30,356 nt of DNA from Chitinophagaceae bacterium UBA3961 (lineage in GTDB: Bacteria; Bacteroidota; Bacteroidia; Chitinophagales; Chitinophagaceae): NCBI GenBank assembly GCA_002385265.1, contig DGDD01000295.1, positions 31,753-62,108 of the forward strand, given 5' to 3'. The position numbers and the translations under genes were made by a program. Shown here piece after piece: positions 22,998 through 30,356 of the stretch. The stretch's first letter is position 1. Every line of letters begins with the position of its first letter. The notes beneath the pieces are model-generated. The model saw only the letters and a list, made by a program, of their open reading frames with translations, searched no databases and was not told the DNA's origin.

Positions 22998-23552
22998 ATG
23001 CAAACGAAATTTCTAACAGGCCTATTACTGCTCAGTAGCCTGCTCCTGGTTTCTTTCAAACACACAAGTGTAAGAAGCACTAAGCATTCCAAATTCAACA
23101 ATCAACCCAATGGAACGGTTTATCTCATTATTGACAAAACCGATTACGAACTGAGTGTTTACGATGATGATGGTTGGTTTGCTACCTACCCTGTTGTTTT
23201 TGGAAACAAAGTGCTGACCGATAAACTCATGGAGGGTGATAAAAAAACACCTGAAGGATCTTTTAAAATACTTTCAAAAAGAGTACACGATAAATGGCAT
23301 CGAATGTTCCTGCTCGATTTTCCCAACAAAGAATCTTGGGATAAATTCAAACAACGAAAGGCGGCAGGTATTATACCCGCTAATGCTAAAATTGGAAATG
23401 GAATTGCCATCCACGGCACTTGGCCAAATGATGATATCGTAGTAGATACCTATACCAACTGGACCAATGGATGCATTTCCCTTCGTAATGATGACATAGA
23501 TGAGCTCAACGAAATTCTCAAAGTGGGAAGCAAAGTAATAATCCGCTATTAG
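22998..23552 (+). CDS. L,D-transpeptidase (YkuD) family protein
   Basis: A 184-residue exported protein. After a signal-like hydrophobic segment (6-20) comes the YkuD domain, starting GTVYLIIDKTDYELSVYDDDG (39-59) and including TPEGSFKI (84-91). The active site has His139 (IAIHGTW) and Cys159 in TNGCISLRNDDI with Arg163; the usual S/T-H-G-C reads T-N-G-C. It probably cross-links or modifies peptidoglycan in the periplasm. A possible promoter (TTGG near 22920 and TAGTACTTG near 22939) lies upstream, but the match is weak. Convergent with the hydrolase gene, with only 16 bases between stops. Confidence 0.88.
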   Translation: MQTKFLTGLLLLSSLLLVSFKHTSVRSTKHSKFNNQPNGTVYLIIDKTDYELSVYDDDGWFATYPVVFGNKVLTDKLMEGDKKTPEGSFKILSKRVHDKWHRMFLLDFPNKESWDKFKQRKAAGIIPANAKIGNGIAIHGTWPNDDIVVDTYTNWTNGCISLRNDDIDELNEILKVGSKVIIRY

Positions 23553-23568
23553 GCATTGCTATTAAATT

Positions 23569-24510
23569 TTAGTTCAAAAAACTTTTGATTTCTTTCAACC
23601 ACAAATCGGTCTGTTTTTCATACAACGACTCGTGACCCGCGTCCTTGTAAACTACCAGCTTCTTATTATTTCCTTTAATAGCGCCATAAATAGCATCAAT
23701 TTCTGCTCTAGTTACACGCGGATCCTTTTCACCCCATTGCACTAGTACCGGACATTTTATGGAAGCCGCATACTCATATGGATTATGCGAAAAAGCCCAG
23801 AAGCCTCTCTCTACTCCACCCCAAAAACATAACAAAGTGGCAACCGGCTGTTCAGGAATTCCCATAATGCGTACCCTTCCTTTAACCGCTTCCGATAATG
23901 ATCCAAAAGGCATTTCAAGAATCACCTGATCGGGCTCCACACCCTCATGTGCAACAGCCCTAGTAATGGTAGCCGCACCCAAAGAAATACCCCACAGTAC
24001 CACTTTCCCTTTGGTATGCGCCCGAGCATAGTCGTAAACAAGCTTAACTTCCTCCGACTCGTCATGCCCAATGGTACAAGTATTGCCGTCACTTCCTCCA
24101 TGTGCACGAAAATCAACTAACAGAATCGAATATCCCATTTTTCGCATGGCCGCAGCCTCACCCAATATCCTCGACTTGCTAGAGCCATGTCCGTGAAACA
24201 TCACAACATATCCTTGAGAAGAATCAATTGGCCAATCCCAAGACTCAATCTTCAATCCATCATTTGTTTTAAAATTGATAGTTTGATAAGCGCCGGTTGG
24301 AAAAGCTTTATTTACAGACTTGTAATAATTAATTCCAAAAAATAGGGATTTTGTTTTCTGCCAAAAACCCATTTGCTCCGGCCTTTGAATCACCGGCTCA
24401 TTTGTAGCATCGTAAAAATGAGTAAACTTATAGGCATGAAAAACGGCCATCAAATTCAAAACAATAAACAATAGCAGGACTACGCGCAGCAGATTACGTA
24501 ATAGTTTCAT
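23569..24510 (-). CDS. Membrane-anchored alpha/beta hydrolase
   Basis: A 313-residue protein with an N-terminal anchor (about 7-26, LLRVVLLLFIVLNLMAVFHA) followed by an alpha/beta-hydrolase domain. The oxyanion region is FHGHGSSKS (105-113), the nucleophile Ser176 is in WGISLGAA, the acid is likely Asp263 (GEKDPRVT) and the base His293 (DAGHESLY). The family resembles bacterial relatives of ABHD12/13-type serine hydrolases. The substrate is unknown; lipid or peptide esters are possible. The upstream 244 bases hold no obvious -7 box; a partial CGGTCG repeat lies near 24633-24650. Confidence 0.85.
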   Translation of the reverse strand: MKLLRNLLRVVLLLFIVLNLMAVFHAYKFTHFYDATNEPVIQRPEQMGFWQKTKSLFFGINYYKSVNKAFPTGAYQTINFKTNDGLKIESWDWPIDSSQGYVVMFHGHGSSKSRILGEAAAMRKMGYSILLVDFRAHGGSDGNTCTIGHDESEEVKLVYDYARAHTKGKVVLWGISLGAATITRAVAHEGVEPDQVILEMPFGSLSEAVKGRVRIMGIPEQPVATLLCFWGGVERGFWAFSHNPYEYAASIKCPVLVQWGEKDPRVTRAEIDAIYGAIKGNNKKLVVYKDAGHESLYEKQTDLWLKEIKSFLN

Positions 24511-24675
24511 GACCTTCCGTTCTTTTGCTTCGTAAATTAACGTTTTTCAATTTATTTAGTGATAAAACCTACTATGCAACTTAGTTTGGCAATATTCCTG
24601 CTATACTAACCAGAAGCCATACTGTTTAGAACGGTCGGTTGTAGCGGTCGTTCAGTTTACAAGTAAATGTTACCA

Positions 24676-24710
24676 CAAAAGGAAAAGGTCTCGCTTTCCA
24701 GCGAGACCTT
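24676..24710 (-). terminator. Intrinsic terminator of acs
   Basis: On the minus strand AAGGTCTCGCT, loop GGAA, AGCGAGACCTT forms a perfect 11-base stem (24685-24710), followed by TTCCTTTTG. It lies about 45 bases after the acs stop. Confidence 0.85.
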
Positions 24711-24711
24711 C

Positions 24712-24743
24712 ATTATTAATTCTTACCAATTAATTTTTAATTT
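24712..24743. repeat. AT-rich intergenic element after acs
   Basis: ATTATTAATTCTTACCAATT followed by AATTTTTAATTT resembles the elements at 2672, 4765, 17730 and 28935. It sits between the acs stop and the terminator hairpin. Confidence 0.45.
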
Positions 24744-24754
24744 GACGCCCTCTA

Positions 24755-26668
24755 CTAAATTTTTCCATTCTTAATTTCTTCAACCACACCCGGATCCAAC
24801 AAAGTAGAAGTATCGCCTAGGTTTTCAGTTTCGCCTTCCGCTACCTTTCTCAAAATGCGACGCATGATTTTTCCACTTCTCGTTTTAGGTAATCCGCTTA
24901 CAAATTGAATTTTGTCTGGCTTCGCAATGGGACCAATAACTCTAGTTACCGTTTGCAAAATGTCTTGACGAGTCAATGCTTCATCGCCATGCATTTGACC
25001 AAACACCACATAGGCATAAATGCCTTGGCCTTTGATATCGTGCGGATAGCCTACTACGGCACTTTCCACCACACCAGCATGCATGTTGATCGCATTTTCA
25101 ACCTCAGCCGTTCCAATACGGTGACCACTTACGTTCAATACATCATCTACCCTACCGGTAATTCTGTAATTACCTTCTTCATCTCTCAAAGCACCGTCAC
25201 CCGTAAAGTACATATTCTCGTAAGTAGCGAAATAGTTTACCCTGCAGCGTTCGTGATCGCCATAGGTAGTTCTTAAAATTGAAGGCCAAGGATGCTTGAT
25301 GCATAAATTACCACTTACTCCATTCCCTTCAAGCTCAACTCCTTTCTCATCAACCAACACAGGTTGAACACCCGGTAAGGGCAGTGTAGCATGCGCAGGT
25401 TTACCCGGTGTAATTCCTGCCATATTTGAAATTAGTACACCACCGGTTTCAGTTTGCCACCAAGTATCTACAATAGGGCAACGCTTCTTTCCAATGTGTT
25501 CATCATACCAATGCCAAGCCTCTTCATTAATAGGCTCACCAACAGTACCCAATACCTTTAATGAACTCAAATCATGACCTTGAACAGGACCCAATCCAAA
25601 ACCCATCAAAGAACGAATTGCTGTGGGGGCTGTATAAAGAATATTTACTTTGTATTTATCAATGATATCCCAGAATCGTCCGGCATCAGGCCATGTAGGT
25701 ACACCTTCAAACATCAAAGTGGTAGCGCCTGCTGCAAGAGGACCGTATACAATATAGCTGTGACCTGTAATCCAGCCAATATCGGCTGTACAAAAATGAA
25801 TATCACCGGGCTGATATTGAAATACGTTTACAAACGAATATGTAGTGTATACCATGTAACCTGCGCAGCTGTGAACTACTCCTTTTGGTTTACCGGTAGA
25901 ACCTGATGTGTATAGAATGAAGAGTGGATCTTCAGCATCCATTTCCTCAGCAGGGCAATCGGGGTTACCCATGGTCTCTACTTTTTTAATTTCGTCTTCC
26001 CACCACACATCACGTCCTTTTAGCATACTCACAGGAGTGCGGGTACGTGTGGCCACAATTACTTTCTTCACAAATCGGCATCCAACCAATGCATCGTCGA
26101 TCACCGATTTCAAAGGAATATCTTTATTACCACGAAACGCTCCATCACAAGTAATGATGTACTCTGCATTCGCGTCGTACAGGCGATCGGCAATGCTTTG
26201 TGCACTAAAGCCACCAAATACTACAGAGTGAATGGCACCAATACGCGCACAGGCCAATACGGCAATAGCCAACTCAGGAATCATACCCATGTAAATACAC
26301 ACTCGGTCACCTTTCTTAACTCCATTGTTCTTTAAAACATTGGCAAACTGAGAAACCTTGTTGTATAAATCGCGGTAAGTAATAACGCGATGGTGTTCTT
26401 CGGGGTCATTTGGCTCCCAAATAATGGCAGGCCTATTTCCTAAAGTCCCTAAATGACGATCCAAGCAGTTCTCCGTAATGTTCAACTTACCATTTACAAA
26501 CCACTTGATATTCGGCTCTTTAAAATTCCAATCCAATACTTTATCCCACTTCTTTCTCCAATAAAAACTAGAAGCTACATCTCCCCAAAATCCTTCCGGA
26601 TCAGAAACACTTTTCTTATAGGCCGATTGATACCCTGCTGCATCTTTGATTTGAAATGAATATGACAT
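24755..26668 (-). CDS. acs: Acetyl-CoA synthetase (acetate-CoA ligase)
   Basis: A 637-residue AMP-forming enzyme activating acetate to acetyl-CoA through acetyl-AMP. The length is typical for Acs. Family blocks include GDRVCIYMGMIPELAIAVLACARIGAIHSVVF, the P-loop-like LFILYTSGSTGKPKGVVHS, the DIGWITGHSYIVYGPL block, VDTWWQTETGG and the C-terminal TRSGKIMRR, whose Lys is the residue acetylated for regulation in Acs proteins. It is divergent from an MHS-type transporter gene, separated by 289 bases, suggesting shared control of carboxylate uptake and activation. Identification is secure; propionate as an extra substrate is possible. Confidence 0.97.
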   Translation of the reverse strand: MSYSFQIKDAAGYQSAYKKSVSDPEGFWGDVASSFYWRKKWDKVLDWNFKEPNIKWFVNGKLNITENCLDRHLGTLGNRPAIIWEPNDPEEHHRVITYRDLYNKVSQFANVLKNNGVKKGDRVCIYMGMIPELAIAVLACARIGAIHSVVFGGFSAQSIADRLYDANAEYIITCDGAFRGNKDIPLKSVIDDALVGCRFVKKVIVATRTRTPVSMLKGRDVWWEDEIKKVETMGNPDCPAEEMDAEDPLFILYTSGSTGKPKGVVHSCAGYMVYTTYSFVNVFQYQPGDIHFCTADIGWITGHSYIVYGPLAAGATTLMFEGVPTWPDAGRFWDIIDKYKVNILYTAPTAIRSLMGFGLGPVQGHDLSSLKVLGTVGEPINEEAWHWYDEHIGKKRCPIVDTWWQTETGGVLISNMAGITPGKPAHATLPLPGVQPVLVDEKGVELEGNGVSGNLCIKHPWPSILRTTYGDHERCRVNYFATYENMYFTGDGALRDEEGNYRITGRVDDVLNVSGHRIGTAEVENAINMHAGVVESAVVGYPHDIKGQGIYAYVVFGQMHGDEALTRQDILQTVTRVIGPIAKPDKIQFVSGLPKTRSGKIMRRILRKVAEGETENLGDTSTLLDPGVVEEIKNGKI

Positions 26669-26726
26669 GATCGTTAGGAATTAACTTGCTAAAATTTTTA
26701 AAAATTGAGCTTGTAAATTTGAGTTC

Positions 26727-26734
26727 TAAAGATA
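26727..26734 (-). promoter_or_regulatory. Probable -7 box TATCTTTA of acs
   Basis: TATCTTTA on the minus strand differs from TAnnTTTG in the last base and lies 58 bases before ATG 26668. The rest of the 289-base divergent region is AT-rich. For the other direction TACATTTC at 26861-26868 is a weak candidate; TTTG at 26834-26837 is 23 bases upstream. Confidence 0.35.
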
Positions 26735-26957
26735 CACATTCTCAATTTCTAAAAGACCAAGCTAAGGCCTTTCTAATAAAAAGATAAAACTCAAATCAAA
26801 AAAAGTACAATCATCCTACTTATTGAATTATACTTTGTTAACCATTTATTGTGTTATTCGTACATTTCAATGTTTGAGCCTGTTTATAACCAAACTCTTT
26901 AAAAAAATAGGTATATTCAACTCAGTTTTTGAACTCCCTTTCAACGCCAACTTGCTT

Positions 26958-28625
26958 ATGAGTACTTTGAACAATACACCCGGTAAAATGGGTTTCATTA
27001 TTGGTGCATCCTCTGTTGGAACACTTATCGAGTGGTATGATTTCTATATTTTCGGAATGCTCGCCAAAGTGATCTCGAGTCAATTTTTTCCCGAAGATTC
27101 CGGAACAGCTGCCTTGTTAAGCACTTTAGCAATATTTGCAGCAGGCTTCATCGTTCGCCCATTCGGTGCATTGGTATTCGGACGATTGGGAGACCTCATT
27201 GGAAGAAAATACACATTCCTTCTAACACTGGTTTTAATGGGTGGTTCAACCTTCGCTATAGGCCTTATTCCGGGCTACGTCACCATTGGTTGGTGGGCAC
27301 CATTATTAGTTTTACTACTAAGACTTGTTCAAGGGCTCGCCTTGGGAGGAGAATACGGTGGCGCCGCAACGTATGTAGCTGAACACGCTCCAATTAATAG
27401 AAGAGGCTTCTGGACCTCCTGGATCCAAACTACAGCAACCCTTGGCCTTTTCTTAGCCCTAGGCGTAATCATCTTAATTCGTAAATCACAGAGCATAACC
27501 GATTTTGAATCTGAATGGGGTGGCTGGAGATATCCATTTTGGATATCATTGTTACTTGTGTTCGTGTCCATTATCATTCGAATGAGAATGAGCGAGTCTC
27601 CATTGTTCGAAAAAATCAAATCATCCGGAAAAACTTCTAAAAACCCACTCAAAGAAAGTTTTGGCAACAAAGCCAATTTTAAAATGGTGTTGTTGGCTCT
27701 CTTTGGAGCCGTTATGGGTCAAGGAGTAGTTTGGTATACCGGCCAGTTTTACGCTCAATCATTTCTAGAGAATACCTGTGGAGTAAATTTTGAAGATTCA
27801 AGAAATATCATTTTAGTAGCAATTCTTTTCGCTACTCCATTCTTTGTGATCTTTGGTTCATGGAGCGATAGAGTCGGAAGAAAATGGATTATATTAACCG
27901 GTATGTTGGTAGCTGCTTGTTCCTATTATTTCATTTACGATAGCATGTTGAACACCACCAGCGCTACTACCAAACGAGCTTTGTTTAGTAGTGCTACCGA
28001 ACCCAGTTCAGTAGTAACAGTAGATAGTAAGAGGCCAAATGTATTGCACCGAATTACAAAATACGACACCCTTTACAGTGATGGCGCGAAATTTAGCTTT
28101 ACAAAAACGGACACCATCACCCTTTTGGAGAAGAGCGTACCCAATACAAAAGAACTAAAAATTGTGGTGGACTCAAACGCAAATGCCCTTGTTTATAGTA
28201 GAAAAGCCGGCCCAAAAACTGTTCTTGAAAATGGAAGCGCAACCGTAACTGCAAAATCAATTAGCAAGAAGCACGCGCTCTCGGTTGAAAAAGCACTCGA
28301 TCGTTCCAGCTTTTGGTATTTAAGTTTCCTCGTATTCATCCAGGTATTTTTTGTTACCATGGTGTACGGTCCAATTGCAGCTTTCCTTGTTGAAATGTTC
28401 CCAACAAAAATTAGGTATACGTCTATGTCGCTGCCTTATCACATAGGAAACGGCGTATTTGGGGGGTTAGTGCCATTCTTAAGTACATTGATGGTAGAAC
28501 TATCTAAAAGTAATGGAGGAACCGGAAACCCACTCATCGGATTAGGCTACCCCATTTCAGTGGCATTGCTCTGCTTTATTATTGGAACCATCTATTTAAA
28601 AAATAAACCTGCACTGTCAGAATAA
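26958..28625 (+). CDS. MHS-type MFS transporter with a large inserted domain
   Basis: A 555-residue major-facilitator protein of the metabolite:H+ symporter group (relatives of ProP, KgtP, ShiA). GRLGDLIGRK (75-84) and GSWSDRVGRK (300-309) are the paired MFS loop motifs, and RLVQGLALGGEYGGA (122-136) is the MHS signature. Known members have about 430-450 residues; the excess is a stretch at about 329-449 (NTTSATTKRALFSS...AKSISKKHALSVEKALDR) without membrane helices and rich in beta-like Val/Thr segments, between helix 8 and the last helices. ATG 26958 is chosen; a TTG-started extension of 45 residues lacks family similarity. It is followed by a small membrane protein and divergent from acs, so a carboxylate substrate is plausible. 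Confidence 0.88.
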   Translation: MSTLNNTPGKMGFIIGASSVGTLIEWYDFYIFGMLAKVISSQFFPEDSGTAALLSTLAIFAAGFIVRPFGALVFGRLGDLIGRKYTFLLTLVLMGGSTFAIGLIPGYVTIGWWAPLLVLLLRLVQGLALGGEYGGAATYVAEHAPINRRGFWTSWIQTTATLGLFLALGVIILIRKSQSITDFESEWGGWRYPFWISLLLVFVSIIIRMRMSESPLFEKIKSSGKTSKNPLKESFGNKANFKMVLLALFGAVMGQGVVWYTGQFYAQSFLENTCGVNFEDSRNIILVAILFATPFFVIFGSWSDRVGRKWIILTGMLVAACSYYFIYDSMLNTTSATTKRALFSSATEPSSVVTVDSKRPNVLHRITKYDTLYSDGAKFSFTKTDTITLLEKSVPNTKELKIVVDSNANALVYSRKAGPKTVLENGSATVTAKSISKKHALSVEKALDRSSFWYLSFLVFIQVFFVTMVYGPIAAFLVEMFPTKIRYTSMSLPYHIGNGVFGGLVPFLSTLMVELSKSNGGTGNPLIGLGYPISVALLCFIIGTIYLKNKPALSE

Positions 28626-28636
28626 AATAGTAACCA

Positions 28637-28861
28637 ATGAACTTATTAAAAAAATACCTCGGAATTGTTTGGATGCTCCTCGCTCCAACCATCATTGCCT
28701 TTCTATTCCTTCAAGCAAATGATAAAATAGCGGCCGCTACAGTAGCCAATAAAACCAACACCATTCTCCAATGGTCAATCATATTGGTTATATTCATACC
28801 CATCACTACCGGTCTCTTTATTTTTGGAAAATATGCGTGGAATAATGAATACGAAGAGTAA
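28637..28861 (+). CDS. Small two-helix membrane protein partnered with the MFS transporter
   Basis: A 74-residue protein with two membrane helices (about 8-27, LGIVWMLLAPTIIAFLFLQA, and 45-65, WSIILVIFIPITTGLFIFG) and short charged ends. It begins 11 bases after the transporter stop and is surely co-transcribed. I believe similar small proteins beside MHS-type transporters are known in Bacteroidota as a DUF family (possibly DUF6814), but the number is from memory. A subunit or stabiliser role, like small partners of solute symporters, is inference. Confidence 0.75.
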   Translation: MNLLKKYLGIVWMLLAPTIIAFLFLQANDKIAAATVANKTNTILQWSIILVIFIPITTGLFIFGKYAWNNEYEE

Positions 28862-28934
28862 ACCATTATAAGCGAAAACCAAAGTTTATTCTTCGCGGCA
28901 ATAGCCACAATCCTCAACAACGTCAGGCATCCCC

Positions 28935-28952
28935 AATTCTTAATTATTAATT
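28935..28952. repeat. AT-rich element overlapping the end of the EamA gene
   Basis: AATTCTTAATTATTAATT is a short copy of the AT-rich family. It contains the EamA stop codon, so the last residues (AINN) are encoded by the element. Confidence 0.45.
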
Positions 28953-29869
28953 GCTTTCTGCCCTCTCTGCACCAAATACACTCCTAACAATGTAATCATA
29001 CCACCGGCTATAATATAGATAGTGAGCGGCTCCTGAAACAATGCCGCACCAAACAATACAGCGATAATTGGATTGATATAAGCATATATCGAAGACTGCT
29101 CTGCACTCAAATGCTGAAGTGCATACAAATATGCGATAAAAGAAATCACTGAACCAAAAATGACGAGATAGGAAATTGCAACCCAACTCTGCCAAGGTAT
29201 TTCCCAAATAGGAACGGTAGCACCTGTAACACCACTTACTGCACTCAATGCAATGCCGGAAATCACCATTTGCAAACCAATACTCATATACGGATTGAAT
29301 GACAAGGCCTGCTTCTTTGTATACAACGAACCAATAGCCCAGGTTAGGGTAGCCGTAATAGACATAAAGATCCCAAAACTGAACTGCGGGTTAAAGAAAT
29401 CATGCAAGTGCTCAAAAAATACCACGCAAATACCTCCAAAGCCCAACACAATACCAAATGTAGTTATTGGCTTCAATTCCCTCGTTCTCAAATAACCAAT
29501 CAGTACGATCCACAATGGAACAATGGCGCCAATAATAGAGCCCAGCCCTGCTGTAATGTATTTAACACCCCAAGTACTCAGCCCATTGGAAAGAGAAAAA
29601 TTCAAAATAGCCAGCAAGATAATGGGACCCCATTCCTTACCCTTGGGCCATGTAGCGCCTTTATAAAGGAAATAAAGTAAATAGCAAGAACCTCCGAGCA
29701 ATTGCCGAATACCGGCCAATTGCAAGGCGGGCATATACTTCACTCCTTGCTTTGAAGCGATCCATGTGGTACCCCAAAAAAAACAAACCATCCCCAATGC
29801 AAAAATCGCTTTGGCATGGGTTCCCTTTTGTCGGAAATTCTTTGGATGAATCACCGAAATGCGCCGCAT
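28940..29869 (-). CDS. EamA-family (DMT superfamily) transporter
   Basis: A 309-residue inner-membrane protein with about ten membrane helices in two EamA repeats. The first repeat begins AIFALGMVCFFWGTTWIASKQG, and the second begins FGIFMSITATLTWAIGSLYTKK, each with the conserved W-G pattern. The C-terminal region has SSIYAYINPIIAVLFGAALFQEPLTI, a typical EamA block ending in a proline-associated helix. The substrate may be amino acids or metabolites; it cannot be read. ATG 29869 is preferred to the TTG-started frame at 29920, which adds 17 residues. No terminator is clear in the 78-base convergent gap to the small membrane protein gene; a weak GCGAA/TTCGC pair lies near 28873-28896. Confidence 0.85.
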   Translation of the reverse strand: MRRISVIHPKNFRQKGTHAKAIFALGMVCFFWGTTWIASKQGVKYMPALQLAGIRQLLGGSCYLLYFLYKGATWPKGKEWGPIILLAILNFSLSNGLSTWGVKYITAGLGSIIGAIVPLWIVLIGYLRTRELKPITTFGIVLGFGGICVVFFEHLHDFFNPQFSFGIFMSITATLTWAIGSLYTKKQALSFNPYMSIGLQMVISGIALSAVSGVTGATVPIWEIPWQSWVAISYLVIFGSVISFIAYLYALQHLSAEQSSIYAYINPIIAVLFGAALFQEPLTIYIIAGGMITLLGVYLVQRGQKAINN

Positions 29870-30098
29870 CGTCTCTTTTGATGCCGCCCGAATCGTACCT
29901 GTAAAACTAATTTTTGCCAAAACAAATAGTCTGAATCTTCAGTTTCAAATTCACCGCAGAGCACGCCAAGTCCGCAAAGAATTCGCAAATAAATTATTTC
30001 TCTTTCTTTCCTCGTCTCCTCTTATCCTAGTTCCTGTATTCCCCCTGTTCCTGCTCCTCTTCCTTTTTCGCATTTCCTCTCTCCTCGTCTCCTCTTAT
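29870..30098. other. Gene-free, repeat-rich tail (left part)
   Basis: I see no credible gene from 29870 to the window end at 30356. The left part holds the upstream region of the EamA gene, a CCGCAGAG-type segment (29951-29990) and then nearly 100 bases of pyrimidine-rich sequence. A 150-codon open frame runs through it (29859-30311), but its product is repeat-encoded, lacks any recognisable domain and starts inside the EamA gene on the other strand. Confidence 0.6.
29951..29990. repeat. CCGCAGAG-type intergenic repeat remnant
   Basis: TCACCGCAGAGCACGCCAAG and the following TCCGCAAAG/TTCGCAAAT words form a degenerate 8-10 base period. CACCGCAGAG-type repeats are common in intergenic regions of many environmental bacteria (known from memory). 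The TCACCGCAG core recurs in both 127-base units. Confidence 0.45.
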
Positions 30099-30124
30099 CC
30101 TCGCTCCTGTATTCCCTGTTTTTT
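30010..30124. repeat. Two copies of the C/T-rich repeat, period 73
   Basis: CCTCGTCTCCTCTTATCCT begins at 30010 and again at 30083, identical over 19 bases, then similar through TCCTGTATTCCC. The second copy runs straight into the first 127-base unit, whose first 20 bases are its right half. The same core is at 17688-17729 and at the window start. Confidence 0.7.
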
Positions 30125-30356
30125 CACCGCAGCGGCGCAGCGGTCGCAGCGGTTACGCAACGCTGGCTCCATGCCTGCAGTTAATTCCCTCATTAACACA
30201 TCACCACATAAACAAATTGCAGCTACCTCGCTCCTGTATTCCCTGTTTTTTCACCGCAGCGGCGCAGTCGTCGCAGCGGTTACGCAACGCTGGCTCCATG
30301 CCTGCAGTTAATTCCCTCATTAACACATCACCACATAAACAAATTGCAGCTTCCTC
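30099..30356. repeat. 127-base tandem repeat running off the right edge
   Basis: Unit 1 is 30099-30225, unit 2 is 30226-30352, and the last four bases, CCTC, start a third. The two full units differ at only three positions (two adjacent changes in the GCGGCGCAG...GTCGCAGCGG block and the last base). Each unit holds a C/T-rich head, TTTTTTCACCGCAGCGG, a CGCAGCGG-rich core, CGCAACGCTGGCTCCATGCC, and an AT-rich tail ending AAATTGCAGC. There are no unique spacers, so it is not a CRISPR. The high identity implies recent amplification; total copy number is unknown. Confidence 0.9.

Noticed and set aside
24628..24655. CGGTCG repeat / partial dyad GAACG...CGTTC as an operator
   Set aside because: Only the outer five bases pair; the rest is a short direct repeat, too weak to call.
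24640..24676. GGTAACATTT on the minus strand upstream of the hydrolase gene as an ECF promoter
   Set aside because: At the expected distance the sequence is AACGACC, not CGTC or CGTA, and the gene start is over 100 bases away.
29859..30311. A 150-codon open frame on the plus strand
   Set aside because: It starts inside the EamA gene on the opposite strand, runs through the C/T-rich and 127-base repeats, and its product is low complexity with no domain.
30099..30356. CRISPR array
   Set aside because: The units are contiguous and identical along their whole 127 bases; there is no alternation of repeat and unique spacer and no cas gene.

Overview
The window looks like ordinary chromosome from a member of the Bacteroidota, probably of the Chitinophagaceae type (family-level placement is inference). 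Evidence: the -7 promoter motif TAnnTTTG precedes many genes, Shine-Dalgarno sequences are largely absent, IspG has the long (about 660 residue) form, and there are BatB/BatC-like proteins, a DUF5916-type outer-membrane protein and SusC-free beta-barrel genes with typical 'AQ' signal peptides. No rRNA, tRNA, insertion sequence, phage gene or CRISPR array was seen.

Layout. 1-8.2 kb, all plus strand: a class D beta-lactamase-like lipoprotein, batB-batC, ispG, an aldose 1-epimerase, an uncharacterised lipoprotein and nadB. 8.2-11.3 kb: a sugar-1-phosphate nucleotidyltransferase (MurU-like), an unusual fusion of an AmgK/APH-type kinase with the C-terminal domain of RapZ, and an LpxL-type acyltransferase; this reads as an envelope-precursor or wall-recycling cluster. 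11.6-17.5 kb, all minus strand: DUF5916 outer-membrane protein, metallo-beta-lactamase/double-rhodanese protein, ArsR-family repressor, tsaB, and a degenerate 3-hydroxyacyl-CoA dehydrogenase translationally coupled to tsaB. 17.8-19.4 kb: ridA-kbl with a clear terminator. 19.5-22.4 kb: a small membrane protein, an ECF sigma factor, a probable anti-sigma protein with a duplicated cytoplasmic domain, and an outer-membrane beta-barrel, ending in a terminator. 22.4-24.5 kb: YdcZ-type DMT protein, L,D-transpeptidase, alpha/beta hydrolase. 24.7-28.9 kb: acs divergent from an MHS-type MFS transporter with a large inserted domain and a 74-residue membrane partner. 28.9-30.4 kb: an EamA transporter and then a repeat-rich gene-free tail.

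The strongest system-level signal is a three-site ECF regulon. TGTAACAT followed 16-17 bases later by CGTC or CGTA lies upstream of the small membrane protein (19518-19543), upstream of the ECF sigma gene itself (19842-19868), and 5.7 kb away on the other strand upstream of the DUF5916 outer-membrane protein (14131-14156). This suggests an autoregulated envelope circuit: sigma factor, membrane-bound anti-sigma, two outer-membrane barrels and a small membrane protein.

A second candidate for novelty is the kinase-RapZ fusion beside a MurU-like gene. Third, the intergenic regions carry several dispersed repeat families: C/T-rich CCTCGTCTCCTC blocks, AT-rich ATTAATTATTAATTCTTAATT elements at gene ends, and a 127-base tandem repeat running off the right edge.
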